DNA of 64,000 nucleotides from Dehalobacter sp. DCA (GTDB lineage Bacteria; Bacillota; Desulfitobacteriia; Desulfitobacteriales; Syntrophobotulaceae): contig NC_018866.1 of assembly GCF_000305775.1 (NCBI RefSeq), forward strand, positions 1,302,001-1,366,000. Reading direction: 5' to 3'. The position numbers and the translations under genes are program-made. The notes below the pieces were generated by a model. It searched no databases. It worked only from the letters and a program-made list of their open reading frames with translations, and was not told where the DNA came from. Positions 41,063-50,226 of the stretch are shown piece after piece (position 1 is the first letter of the stretch; every line of letters starts with the position of its first letter).

Positions 41063-44000
41063 TCACCTATTGAACTCAAGTCTATAAATTCGAGTTACAA
41101 TGCTTTCTATCTCTTTAATCAATCTGTTCTTTTCTCTAATCAGAACACTGGCAGCCCCTTTATTCGGACGATCTATTAATGAGTCATTAATGGAATATAC
41201 TCTTTGTGTCAAAGTAACTATTTTGTCATGAACAGCTTTTTCATGAGCTATATTCATATCCAACTCAACAAAAGGCAGTGTTTGCAATACAAAGGTACCC
41301 CTCGCTGTAAATCCGTTTTCAAAGTCACTGCCGATAATCTCAAGTAACTTTTCAGTATAAGGATGGGTAAGCCATGCTTGTATGTACTCAAGGCTATATG
41401 GACTGTCTTCCTTTAAACTTACAGCACAGTATCCAGCCGTTCCCCCAGAGGCAATCAACATATCATTATTGTCAAAAGCATACATAGGTTCTTTGCTCAA
41501 TACACCAACAATTAGTTTCGGGGTATTAATAAATGATGTCAAATGCTGGGTGCGACCATATTGATACCATGTGTCTTCTGTAGCGTTTTGTACATCCCTG
41601 AAACCTTTTGGAGATACACTCTTTGGCAACAGCCGATTAAAGTAGGACATTAAATATTCGTATGTGGCTGCGTACTCGGATTGCATAGTTTGTATGTTAA
41701 TTAACTTTCCATCTTCGTCATAAGGGAATATAATCCACTTGTCAGTCAAGATGGGGCTATAAGAATTCAACCCTTTTTCACTCTTCTTTGAAGGCTTAAA
41801 ATAGGGTTTTAAAATTTTCTTATTGATATTGTAATTTTTATTGTTTCTTGAAATAGTGAAATATTCTTCTGTTTCATTTACTATCTCGTCATGAGCAAAC
41901 CAGTATACAGGGATAGGCCTTTCCGCACTGGTCTGTATACCGTTGTAAATATCTGCATACTGTGTGATTGGAACAGACACTTCATCAAGCTTTTTGAGCA
42001 ATTGCATGAATTCAATATCAGTTGACAATCTCCAAGGTAGCTCACTTAAAGTATTATTGTTAATAATTATAGAGTTTGTTTCCGTTCCCGCCCATAATGA
42101 AGCTGTAGAATTGACTTTAGTATAAACAAATTCATTATTTTTACGTTTACGAATAAGTAAAATAGAACTATAAATGGTCTTATCTTCAAATAATTGAGCA
42201 TCTCCAAAGTCGTCTAAACTCATTAAATAGCTATTTGAAGCAAGCAATTTTCGTAAATTTTTACCTGAACCAATTTTAAAGAATTTATTCGGAACGATAT
42301 AACATACCATACCATTTTCTTTAATCTTTTCGATTGCCCGTTCAATAAACATAAAATATTTATCAAATTGCTTATACGCTGAGCTATAGGTATTTTTATA
42401 TGTCGAAACTTCTATAGAGGGTAACAAACCATGCATATCTTCTGTACTTACATACGGTGGATTACCAATGACTAAGTCAAATGGATTCCCTTTATTAATA
42501 TGTTCCCAATCAAACGGAACAATTTCTATCCGAACTGCATTGTCTATGCCTTTACCCTGTAAACGAGCACTATCTATTAAGGAATTACCGTAAAAAATAT
42601 TTTTCCTTAGGTTCGGTAATATAGGGGTAGAATTAACTACAGACGGAGCAGTTTCATCTTCAATTAATTTTAACAGCAATGAGAATTTAGCCACTTCGAC
42701 TGCATGTATATCGATATCTATGCCAAAAATGCAGGAACATAAAATGGCTTTCTTATCTTCAAGAGGTAACTTCTTTCTCCCATTGCTTAATTCAATCAAA
42801 TGCTCAGGGCTATTTACTAGATACCATTCAACGCAATAGTGGACTAGATAATCATATACTTCTTCCAAAAATATACCTGAGCCGCAAGCAATATCTGCAA
42901 TCCTTAGATCCAATAATTGCTCTGGAGTTTTACTAAAACAAAGCTCATTCATTGCTTTCGAAACCATGTATTTTACAATTTCAGTTGGTGTAGTAACCAC
43001 TGAACGATTCACACAGTCCTTCTTTTTGGCAAGAACTATCTTTCCATCATCTGAAAGAATAAGCTTTTCAGTCAAAAATGCTTCATAAATCTTACCAAGC
43101 ATATTTGGTTCAATTATGTTAAATAAATATGGACTTTGAGGATAGTATAGTCCTTCAATCATATCCATAATTATTTGGTTATCTAAATCAAAAATAATAT
43201 ATTCGCCTTCAAACAAACCGGAATTATATCGTTTATCGGCAGCATGAAACAACTCAGCAAGATTCTTTTTCATTAGATCTTGATCAGCTATTGTTTCCTT
43301 TAACTTGTGATAAAGCGGTAAATTTCTATCCTCACAGATTCTTAAAAAAACAATCTGATTAATGAATTGTTGAACTACATCATTTAATACTTCAATAGAG
43401 TTGTACTTTAATGGTATTTTCTTAATTTTGTAACTTGTTTCTGCTACCAGTAAATGTTCAGTATTTTTTGATGGCTCATCATGTAATTCGAAATATGTAT
43501 TAGTTTGCCCATACAAATAATTACTAAGGCCTATCCTCCATTCATTGATTTGTTTTAAAAAAAGTTCATCAATTTGCTCAGTCTGTCTGCCTGAAACAGG
43601 GAAATGTTCTTTCATGAACTCATCAAATGTTCCATCATATACTGAATCCCTTGAAATCAACTGCATGATCTCGTTTATCTTTTCCACATATTCTGTGTAA
43701 TGATACTTGCGGTATCGCGCAACAGCCGTCTCATCAGTATCCTTTGGAATACATGTTGTATCATAAATTACCAGATATTCAAAGTTAGTAAGTACAGCTA
43801 TTTTATGCTTAGCATTCCAGCCATATTTTCTTGTTTGAAAAGCTGGTTCTGTCGCTGTAGAAATTTCAACCGCAGGCTTTTTCGCTTCAACAAATAGTTT
43901 TGTAACGCCCTTAAGGGTAAGCGAATAATCAGGTCTATCTGTTTCATTCGAATAATTTTCCGCTATTACTTCTCTGTATTGTGGAGGTAAGCCTTTTTCA

Positions 44001-44149
44001 TTAGCAACATCCCATCCCAATATTTTTAATAAAGGGTCTATATATTCGACTCTACATGAATGTTCATTGTAAGCATTTGAACTGTTCTTGTAGTATTGAA
44101 GGTTTTTACTAAATCTTTCTACTAGCGATTTTATTTTTAGAACACTCAT
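41063..44149 (-). CDS. Type IIG-like restriction-modification enzyme
   Basis: A 1028-residue fusion protein. The N-terminal nuclease-like domain has the PD-(D/E)xK arrangement RPDYSLTLKGVTKLFVEAKK (about 72-91). A helical connector follows, then an N6-adenine methylase with motif I LRIADIACGSGIFLEEVYDY (about 415-434) and NPPY in DLVIGNPPYVSTEDM (about 558). A C-terminal target recognition region contains GTAGYCAVSLKEDSPYSLEY. It cuts and modifies DNA in one polypeptide. GAGGAG precedes the ATG. It is the second gene of the cargo operon, 24 bp after the small HTH protein. Confidence 0.85.
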   Translation of the reverse strand: MSVLKIKSLVERFSKNLQYYKNSSNAYNEHSCRVEYIDPLLKILGWDVANEKGLPPQYREVIAENYSNETDRPDYSLTLKGVTKLFVEAKKPAVEISTATEPAFQTRKYGWNAKHKIAVLTNFEYLVIYDTTCIPKDTDETAVARYRKYHYTEYVEKINEIMQLISRDSVYDGTFDEFMKEHFPVSGRQTEQIDELFLKQINEWRIGLSNYLYGQTNTYFELHDEPSKNTEHLLVAETSYKIKKIPLKYNSIEVLNDVVQQFINQIVFLRICEDRNLPLYHKLKETIADQDLMKKNLAELFHAADKRYNSGLFEGEYIIFDLDNQIIMDMIEGLYYPQSPYLFNIIEPNMLGKIYEAFLTEKLILSDDGKIVLAKKKDCVNRSVVTTPTEIVKYMVSKAMNELCFSKTPEQLLDLRIADIACGSGIFLEEVYDYLVHYCVEWYLVNSPEHLIELSNGRKKLPLEDKKAILCSCIFGIDIDIHAVEVAKFSLLLKLIEDETAPSVVNSTPILPNLRKNIFYGNSLIDSARLQGKGIDNAVRIEIVPFDWEHINKGNPFDLVIGNPPYVSTEDMHGLLPSIEVSTYKNTYSSAYKQFDKYFMFIERAIEKIKENGMVCYIVPNKFFKIGSGKNLRKLLASNSYLMSLDDFGDAQLFEDKTIYSSILLIRKRKNNEFVYTKVNSTASLWAGTETNSIIINNNTLSELPWRLSTDIEFMQLLKKLDEVSVPITQYADIYNGIQTSAERPIPVYWFAHDEIVNETEEYFTISRNNKNYNINKKILKPYFKPSKKSEKGLNSYSPILTDKWIIFPYDEDGKLINIQTMQSEYAATYEYLMSYFNRLLPKSVSPKGFRDVQNATEDTWYQYGRTQHLTSFINTPKLIVGVLSKEPMYAFDNNDMLIASGGTAGYCAVSLKEDSPYSLEYIQAWLTHPYTEKLLEIIGSDFENGFTARGTFVLQTLPFVELDMNIAHEKAVHDKIVTLTQRVYSINDSLIDRPNKGAASVLIREKNRLIKEIESIVTRIYRLEFNR

Positions 44150-44173
44150 GCCTAATCTCCTCTCATCTCATTA

Positions 44174-44347
44174 TTATTTTTTATCTTTGAATCTGGCATC
44201 TTTGGGTTTTTCCGCATCTGATGGTATAATCCAAACGGTTCCTACTTTTTGAGCACCATTTATACGTCCTTGATTGCAAAGGACTTGTATGCGACGTCTT
44301 GTTATCTTCCATTTTTCCGCCGCTTCAATTACGGACATATATTCCAC
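44174..44347 (-). CDS. Small HTH (excisionase/MerR-like) protein heading the defence operon
   Basis: 57 residues from a GTG at 44347 with GGAGG 9 bases upstream. The helix-turn-helix pattern is SVIEAAEKWKITRRRIQVLC followed by the wing-like GAQKVGTVWIIPSDAEKP. It belongs to the small excisionase/HTH_17 DNA-binding type. It sits between the operon promoter and the restriction enzyme, where controller proteins of R-M systems are often found, so autoregulation of the cargo is likely. An alternative is recombination directionality factor, given the recombinases next door. Confidence 0.7.
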   Translation of the reverse strand: MEYMSVIEAAEKWKITRRRIQVLCNQGRINGAQKVGTVWIIPSDAEKPKDARFKDKK

Positions 44348-44383
44348 GATGTAAATTCCTCCTCAAAGTATAAACATGGAAAT

Positions 44384-44437
44384 ATTATATACCATTTGGC
44401 GAACAATAACAAGCACATAATTATGATCTTTCGCCAA
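44384..44437 (-). promoter_or_regulatory. Promoter and inverted repeat of the defence operon
   Basis: -10 TATAAT (44384..44389) and -35 TTGTTA (44407..44412) with a 17-bp spacer, reading leftward. A perfect 8-bp inverted repeat TTGGCGAA (44396..44403) and TTCGCCAA (44430..44437) spans the spacer and -35. It is a plausible operator for the small HTH protein. Confidence 0.65.
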
Positions 44438-44441
44438 GACT

Positions 44442-44467
44442 AAAATCCTCAGCTTACTGAGAATTTT
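44442..44467. terminator. Terminator between recombinases and defence cargo
   Basis: AAAATcCTCAG (44442..44452) pairs with CTGAGaATTTT (44457..44467) around a four-base loop. A second hairpin TGCCAG/CTGGCA follows at 44473-44495. Together they insulate the cargo promoter from recombinase transcription. Confidence 0.7.
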
Positions 44468-44528
44468 CATCTTGCCAGCTTCTGTCTTCTGGCAGGAACA
44501 GCCGGATCACAGCCGTCCCTGCCTTGTG

Positions 44529-46181
44529 TTAATCAAAGTATGAAACCCGCTGATTCATCACGATTCCGGATTTGAATTGGATCTCAATTAGGTCGTCCTT
44601 GACGGCCTTGATGCTTTGCAGGAGCCTCCTTACCAAGTCATTGTCAAATTCCCCGACCTCGCAGGTAGTTTTCTTTAGGCAGGCATCCATGTCCTCAACT
44701 CTTTGCTGAAAATTCGCCGCCATTTTCTGCTCCCGCACCAGCTCCAGCTTTTTCTGCTTCAGATCGTTGATCCGCTCCGCGATCCTATGATACTGCTCGT
44801 CAAAATCCTCTGTTATAGAACCCTGTTTAGCGTTTTCCTCTATCAAGGCCAGCATCTCAGCCTGCAGCTTTTCAATCTGCCCGTCATATTCGGTAGGTAC
44901 ATTTTTGGTAGAGTAGTTACCGATAACCCGGATTACATTTTCTCGGAAGGCACCGACAAACTCGCCGCGATTCTCCACAACACTGTTTATAGCAGTCATT
45001 ATTGCTTCATGCAGGACATCCTCTTTAAATGTAGGCGAGTGCTTACAGTTCTTTGTCCCGTTCTTCAGGCGGTTATCACATCGCCACACAGCAGTTTTCT
45101 GTCCGTATTTAGACCATATCTGCCTGCGATATGGCTGACCGCATTCCTTGCAGACCATAATATCGGTTAAGGCGAATTTGGAGCTGTATTTGCTTTTCTC
45201 CTTCTTTTCCTTTCTGGCGACTGAGGGTTTATGGAGGCTTGCCCGCCTCGCTTTTTCCTCCTGCACCTGATAATAAAGCTCCTTGGGGATAATAGCTTCA
45301 TGGTCATCCTCTATGTAATACTGGGGGACGATGCCTTTGTTCAGTACCCGTTTTTTGGTGAGGAAATCGATGGTATAGGTTTTCTGCTGGAGGACATCGC
45401 CCATGTATTTTTCGTTGCTCAGCATTTTATTAATAGTGCCGGGGCACCATTTATCCAGACCTGTGACGGTGGTGATACCTTCCGACTCTAATATCTTGGT
45501 GATCTGCACAATACTGCTTCCTTCGAGGTAAAGCCGAAAAATTCGTCTGACCAGCTCTGCTTCCTCTGGTACGATGACCAACTCATTGTTCTTGTCCTTG
45601 GTATAGCCTAAAAACTTATTGTGATTGACCGAGACGATGCCGTTCTCAAATCGTCTGACTAGGCCCCACCGGGTATTCTCACTGAGGTTTCGGCTTTCCT
45701 CCTGTGCCTGACTGCTCAGGATGGTTATTAAAAGCTCGCCGGTACCATCCAGTGTATTCACACCCTCTTTTTCAAAAAATACGGCTACGTTCTTTTCCTT
45801 GAGCTTGCGTATGTTCTGGAGGCTGTCTACCGTGTTTCTGGCGAAGCGGCTGACTGACTTGGTGATGACCATGTCGATTTTTCCGGCCATACAGTCCTCG
45901 ATCATGGCATTGAAGTCATCGCGCTTTTTGGTGTTAGTTGCGCTTTTGCCGTCATCGGCAAAGATTCCGGCAAGCTTCCAGTTGGGATTGCTCTTTATTT
46001 TTTCGGTATAGTAGGAAACCTGAGCTTCATAGCTGGTTTCCTGCTGCTCCAGCGTGGTGCTGACGCGGCAGTATGCTGCCACCCTAAGTGCTTTAAACTG
46101 GGGCTTTATGCTCCTGTCATACTCCGGCTGCGGAGGTATGAAGGATATACTTTTCTTTTTAGCTGTCGCTGTCTGCATCAT
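44529..46181 (-). CDS. Large serine recombinase, copy 3
   Basis: A 550-residue recombinase. The resolvase domain has the catalytic Ser in AAYCRVSTTLEQQETS (about 35-50), KSVSRFARNTVDSLQNIRKL and the Arg residues. A recombinase domain (FENGIVSVNHNKFLGYTKD) follows, then a zinc ribbon (VCKECGQPYRR with later Cys residues) and a coiled coil (about 450-500). Large serine recombinases integrate and excise mobile elements at att sites. It is the last of three consecutive recombinase genes. Confidence 0.85.
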   Translation of the reverse strand: MMQTATAKKKSISFIPPQPEYDRSIKPQFKALRVAAYCRVSTTLEQQETSYEAQVSYYTEKIKSNPNWKLAGIFADDGKSATNTKKRDDFNAMIEDCMAGKIDMVITKSVSRFARNTVDSLQNIRKLKEKNVAVFFEKEGVNTLDGTGELLITILSSQAQEESRNLSENTRWGLVRRFENGIVSVNHNKFLGYTKDKNNELVIVPEEAELVRRIFRLYLEGSSIVQITKILESEGITTVTGLDKWCPGTINKMLSNEKYMGDVLQQKTYTIDFLTKKRVLNKGIVPQYYIEDDHEAIIPKELYYQVQEEKARRASLHKPSVARKEKKEKSKYSSKFALTDIMVCKECGQPYRRQIWSKYGQKTAVWRCDNRLKNGTKNCKHSPTFKEDVLHEAIMTAINSVVENRGEFVGAFRENVIRVIGNYSTKNVPTEYDGQIEKLQAEMLALIEENAKQGSITEDFDEQYHRIAERINDLKQKKLELVREQKMAANFQQRVEDMDACLKKTTCEVGEFDNDLVRRLLQSIKAVKDDLIEIQFKSGIVMNQRVSYFD

Positions 46182-46200
46182 GGCTTCTCCTTCCTTTGGT

Positions 46201-47085
46201 TTAATATCCGGTTTCCATTGTTAATCCGTTTATAAATTCAAACACCAGCCGATGGTCGGCGTAGACGGTTATTTGCTTTATCACTGTTCGAAACAAATCC
46301 TCATCAAATTCTGTGAGAGACTGTCTGCCTGAAAACGCCTGCTTCATCTTTTCGTTGTTATATTCTGCGTCATCGACTTTCGCCGTTTTATAGAAAGCTT
46401 GTGCACGCTTAAAAATAAGAGCCGGAAGCTCCTTGGACGAATACCGCCCTTCTGCTTCCAGCTCCTTAATACGCTGATCCAAGCTATTAAATTCAGTGTT
46501 ATTGTGAATCGGCTCCTTCTTAGGCTTCCGGTCGAGGATTTGTATCCTTGCCAGAATACGGTTGGCTGCCTCAAGGAAGGCTTTTTCAATCTGCTCATCC
46601 GTGAGGAAACCGCATCGGCAGCACACTCGGTTTTTGTAAATATACCTCTTGCACTTCCAGAAGGACTTCTCCGACGTTTTACCGCAGTGCTCGATGTATT
46701 TTCGGTAAACCTCGCCGCATTCTCCGCACCGGAGCTTTCCGGTGAACGGGTATTGGCGGTTCGCACTGTTTGGCTGAATACTTCGCCCCAGCTGATCACA
46801 GCGTTCTTTACGACGTTTCTGCACCTGCTCGAACAGCTCGACGGCAATCATCTGCGGATAGAATTCATCCCCAAGATATTTGACATTCTCCAGTATCTTG
46901 CCGATGGAGCCGTGGTTCCAGGAGGCTTTGCTGTTGGCATTCGGAAATCCCATTTCGGTCAGCCGCTTGGCAAGAGCAGAGGTGGAGGTACCGGATAGAT
47001 AATCTGCAAATATCTTTTTCACAACAGCGGCTTTGGGTTCATCAAGCTGTATTTTTCCTTCTATCAGCTTATATCCGATGGGCAT
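46201..47085 (-). CDS. Recombinase-like protein lacking the catalytic domain
   Basis: 294 residues from the ATG at 47085 (MPIGYKLIEGKIQLDEPKAA). It has only the recombinase DNA-binding domain (WNHGSIGKILENVKYLGDEF), zinc ribbon (LRCGECGEVYRKYIEHCGK, later CKRY and CCRCG) and helical end. The resolvase domain with the active Ser is absent, and the start matches homologues that begin the same way, so this is not a fresh truncation. It probably forms a heteromer with the catalytic recombinases on either side and directs site choice. It overlaps the upstream gene by 17 bp. Confidence 0.75.
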   Translation of the reverse strand: MPIGYKLIEGKIQLDEPKAAVVKKIFADYLSGTSTSALAKRLTEMGFPNANSKASWNHGSIGKILENVKYLGDEFYPQMIAVELFEQVQKRRKERCDQLGRSIQPNSANRQYPFTGKLRCGECGEVYRKYIEHCGKTSEKSFWKCKRYIYKNRVCCRCGFLTDEQIEKAFLEAANRILARIQILDRKPKKEPIHNNTEFNSLDQRIKELEAEGRYSSKELPALIFKRAQAFYKTAKVDDAEYNNEKMKQAFSGRQSLTEFDEDLFRTVIKQITVYADHRLVFEFINGLTMETGY

Positions 47086-48700
47086 GTGCCTTTGCATCAT
47101 CCTCTATCGCCTCCTTCCTGCAGGGTTCGGACAGCTCCAGCCTGTTGATGAGCTGGAAGGTAATTTGTCCGTTTTTCTGTACGGTTACCTTGTCTATAGC
47201 CTGTAAAAATAAATCCTCACGGTATTCTTCAATAACATGAGGATTGTTTATGATCAGTTCCATAAGATGCTCTGTTCCGGCGATCTCTATGTCGAAGCCG
47301 TTATTGTCCAGAAGCTGGCCCCTCTTCTTTTTCACAGCGACAAGCTCTATAGTCAGAGCATTTTGCCGCTCTATAAATACTGCAGGGTCAATATACCCCT
47401 TTGATACCAGTCTGCTAAGTATATGACCCTGCTCTGTCAGCTCCATGATTCTGTTACTGTATTCCCCAATTTCCCGCTCCTGCTGCTCGTCCATTCGGAG
47501 CTTTTTAAGCGTATCCAGCAGGGGAGTGAGAATTTCGGCATAATTGCTTACAAGCTTGTTCCACATCACGGTAAACGCCCATTGGATGTCATCTTCTCGG
47601 ATTGCCTTTTGGCTGCATTTGATGTAGTCCAAAATGTGCTGACGACAGCACCATTGGGTTTTCTCATAGGGCTTGCCGATGTAGATTTTTTGCCTCCGGA
47701 ACATACCACCGCATTCGCCGCAGAGAATTTTACTGCTGAAGGCATACCGGCTTTGGTATTTGCTCGTATCGTCCACCCCCATCTGCTTTCTACGGTACTC
47801 AAAGATTTCCCTGACCGCCTGCGCCTGTTTATGTGAGATAATAGGTTCATGGTTGTCCTCTACTAGGTACTGAGGAAGCTGGCCCTTGTTTCTCTGTCGC
47901 CTAAAGGGCAGTACCTCTGTGGTCATGGTTTTCTGATGAAGCAGATTTCCAGTGTAAATGGGATTTAACAATATCTCCTTTATCACACCGTCGTTCCATT
48001 TTTCAGCTGAGCGTATGGTGGAGATCCCTTCCTCCGATAAATCCTTGGCGATTGCATAAGTACCCTTGCCGTTTAAGTATTCTCGGAAAATGCGTCGGAC
48101 TACCGCAGCTTCTCCTTCTTGAATGATCAGCTCGCCGCTTTCATCCTTGGTATAGCCGTATGCGGGAGTACCAAGGATGAAGGTACCGTCCTGAAAGCGT
48201 TTTATCACCGCCCATTTGCTGTTGGTGGAGATGCTTTCGGATTCGCCCTGTGCCAAGGAGCTTAAAATGGTCAGCATCAGCTCGCTCTTCTCCGACAGGC
48301 TGTCGATATGCTCCTTTTCAAAATAGACGGCGACACCAAGCCCCTTCAAGCGGCGGATTGCCTCGATGCTGTCTACCGTGTTTCTGGCGAAGCGGGTCAA
48401 GGATTTCGTGATGATCATATCAATTTTGCCGTCCTCGCAGTCCTTCAGCATCCGTAAAAAGTCATATCTTTTTTGAAGTTTTGTCCCGCTTCTTGCTTCA
48501 TCAGCGTAGATTCCGGCGAACTGCCAGTCCTCTTGATTTTCAATCAAGGCGGTATAATACTCAAGCTGTGCGGTGAAGGAATTCTGTTGCTCACGGGAGT
48601 CGGTGCTTACCCGGCAATAGGCGCAAACTCGCTTTTTCGGCTGTAATTGCCGAACGACCTGCTGCTTGACAGGGTCAATTTTTGTTATCTTTTTTGCCAT
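47069..48700 (-). CDS. Large serine recombinase, copy 1
   Basis: 543 residues from the ATG at 48700, which has GGAGAGAAAGTC upstream. The resolvase domain includes VCAYCRVSTDSREQQNSFTA (catalytic Ser about 27) and TKSLTRFARNTVDSIEAIR. The recombinase domain (LGTPAYGYTKDESGELIIQ), zinc ribbon (LCGECGGMFRRQKIYIGK, CCRQHI) and coiled coil follow. It is an active-looking integrase. It precedes the catalytic-less partner and copy 3, and follows the small 53-residue protein. Confidence 0.85.
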   Translation of the reverse strand: MAKKITKIDPVKQQVVRQLQPKKRVCAYCRVSTDSREQQNSFTAQLEYYTALIENQEDWQFAGIYADEARSGTKLQKRYDFLRMLKDCEDGKIDMIITKSLTRFARNTVDSIEAIRRLKGLGVAVYFEKEHIDSLSEKSELMLTILSSLAQGESESISTNSKWAVIKRFQDGTFILGTPAYGYTKDESGELIIQEGEAAVVRRIFREYLNGKGTYAIAKDLSEEGISTIRSAEKWNDGVIKEILLNPIYTGNLLHQKTMTTEVLPFRRQRNKGQLPQYLVEDNHEPIISHKQAQAVREIFEYRRKQMGVDDTSKYQSRYAFSSKILCGECGGMFRRQKIYIGKPYEKTQWCCRQHILDYIKCSQKAIREDDIQWAFTVMWNKLVSNYAEILTPLLDTLKKLRMDEQQEREIGEYSNRIMELTEQGHILSRLVSKGYIDPAVFIERQNALTIELVAVKKKRGQLLDNNGFDIEIAGTEHLMELIINNPHVIEEYREDLFLQAIDKVTVQKNGQITFQLINRLELSEPCRKEAIEDDAKAHAHRI

Positions 48701-48780
48701 GACTTTCTCTCCTTTCTCTCGTTTTTGACTCCTGTTAGCAACACACAATACCACACAAACTTTGAGATATCCAGGTGTTT

Positions 48781-48942
48781 TTACGCATATACCTTGGAAA
48801 GCTCTGGAGTGAAGGTTTGACGGTTCAGTTCATCGATTTTTTTATACTCGGCAGGGGAGATAAGGCCGTTACGGAGCATGATATCCAGCAGCTTTAATGC
48901 CACCTTGTATTTCACTTCATTAGCCGACTGATCCTTTGACAT
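48781..48942 (-). CDS. 53-residue SHOCT-like protein
   Basis: From the ATG at 48942 (GGAGG 10 bases upstream) to TAA at 48781. It reads MSKDQSANEVKYKVALKLLD, then NGLISPAEYKKIDELN and ends SKVYA. The pattern LxxNGLISxxEYxKI resembles the short oligomerisation (SHOCT) motif. I recall small proteins of this kind accompanying recombinase trios in Firmicutes elements. It may act as a directionality factor or assembly aid. Confidence 0.6.
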   Translation of the reverse strand: MSKDQSANEVKYKVALKLLDIMLRNGLISPAEYKKIDELNRQTFTPELSKVYA

Positions 48943-48958
48943 ATCTCGCAACCTCCGT

Positions 48959-49666
48959 TTACCGCATAGAAAGGAAAGGGCTTTGATAATTCAGCCGGAT
49001 TCGACCCTCCAGTGGTGAATAGAGCTCAATGCCCAGCTGATCCAGTCCCCGCAGAAACTCCAGCAATTCGGCTGTATCCCGCCCTAGGCGGTCAAGCTTC
49101 TTTACAAGCAATACATCCATTCTGCCATCACCGGCAGCCTTCATGACCTCCGCAAGACCGGCATGGTCAAAATCCAGCCCGCTTCCTATATCCTCTGATT
49201 CGCCGACAACAACAAATCCCATCTGTTCTGAGTAATCCATAAGCTCCTTCTTCTGGCCTTTCAGGACACCGTGGGTATCCTCCGGTGCGTCGATCCGGCA
49301 GTAAATCCATGCTCGCTTCTGGCTTCCATGGCTTAAAAATTCAAGAGCCTCATCAACGCTCACAATCGGAATACTGACAGGCTCCTTTTCACCCATCTGT
49401 ATGGGTACCAGCTCTTTCGTGATCTCCTGCAGAAGCCTCTGGTCCGGACAGCAGTTGATAAATTCGCCAAAGGTGTCCAGAACCAGCTTATCCAGCATAT
49501 CCGTTAAAACCATCTTGTCCGCATGCACTTTTTTCAGCATAATAAAGCTTGCAATGCCGGACGGGGATTTCTCAAAATAGAATTCCTGACACTCTCCGTC
49601 AAGCCCGTACACATATCCGATAATTAGCTCCTTCTTTAGCAATTCAGCTAACACTTTCTTTTCCAT
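48959..49666 (-). CDS. Degenerate resolvase fused to an accessory domain
   Basis: 235 residues. Residues 1-95 match the free-standing protein at 33339..33671 and end LVPIQMGEKEP. Residues about 117-235 are a resolvase-type domain (RAWIYCRIDAPEDTHGVLKG, VLLVKKLDRLGRDTAELLEF). The catalytic Ser expected after YCR(V/I) is Asp here (YCRIDAP), and the SRLxR element is KKLDR, so classical strand cleavage is unlikely. It may be a regulatory or structural recombinase subunit. It lies upstream of the active recombinases and could modulate them. Confidence 0.7.
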   Translation of the reverse strand: MEKKVLAELLKKELIIGYVYGLDGECQEFYFEKSPSGIASFIMLKKVHADKMVLTDMLDKLVLDTFGEFINCCPDQRLLQEITKELVPIQMGEKEPVSIPIVSVDEALEFLSHGSQKRAWIYCRIDAPEDTHGVLKGQKKELMDYSEQMGFVVVGESEDIGSGLDFDHAGLAEVMKAAGDGRMDVLLVKKLDRLGRDTAELLEFLRGLDQLGIELYSPLEGRIRLNYQSPFLSMR

Positions 49667-50226
49667 TACGTTTTCCTCCCTGATATTTTGAATTTAATCT
49701 CAGAAGGATACGGCAGGACGAAAAAAAGACCGCCCTGCCGCATAGTTTCCGAGATCAAAAATAATCTGCTTGTTCTTCATTGCGAATTGCCGCTTCTATT
49801 CGACACTACTTCCCGAAGCGAAAAAACCTTACGGCTCTTAGGGCGGCAGCATAAATGGTTTGCCGGTTAAGCAAACGCCATAGGAATTTAACCTCTCCCA
49901 GGATCTCTGCGAGCCGCCCCCATTGCTTGAGTCTGTGGCTGGGCGGAAGTAGCATTATCACTGTCCATTTCATTGCGAAACAGTCCACCACGGACTGTTT
50001 TATGACCGGGCGTTCCCGCTCGTCACCTTCGATGCCATCGGTTCGACGGATGAAATCCATCCGCAGGCAGTCTTGGCGCGCCCGTCAACGTCGCTGCCGC
50101 TTTTCACACGGCTGGACAGCTCATGTATCTATGCTGCCGGATATAATATTTTCAAAGAACAACAGGAGATAAACAATTCCCCTCACTTCTTTAGGGAAAA
50201 AAGTGAGGGGTTGGACCAAAAAACTT
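49667..50226. other. 560-bp region without a convincing gene
   Basis: Short open frames exist on both strands (for example 49806..50060 minus) but lack ribosome sites. Structure seen: a CGGCAGG/CCTGCCG inverted repeat (49711..49740) and a CCCCTCACTT hairpin at about 50178-50213 with no following T-run. The position next to the recombinases is where an attachment or regulatory site could be, but no direct repeat was identified. Confidence 0.35.

Noticed and set aside
48959-49666. Active site-specific resolvase
   Set aside because: The Ser after YCR is replaced by Asp and the SRLxR element is altered, so it was called a degenerate resolvase fusion.
49806-50172. Overlapping open frames on both strands (84 and 105 codons)
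   Set aside because: Neither has a ribosome site, recognisable motif or protein-like composition; they lie in a gap with several inverted repeats.
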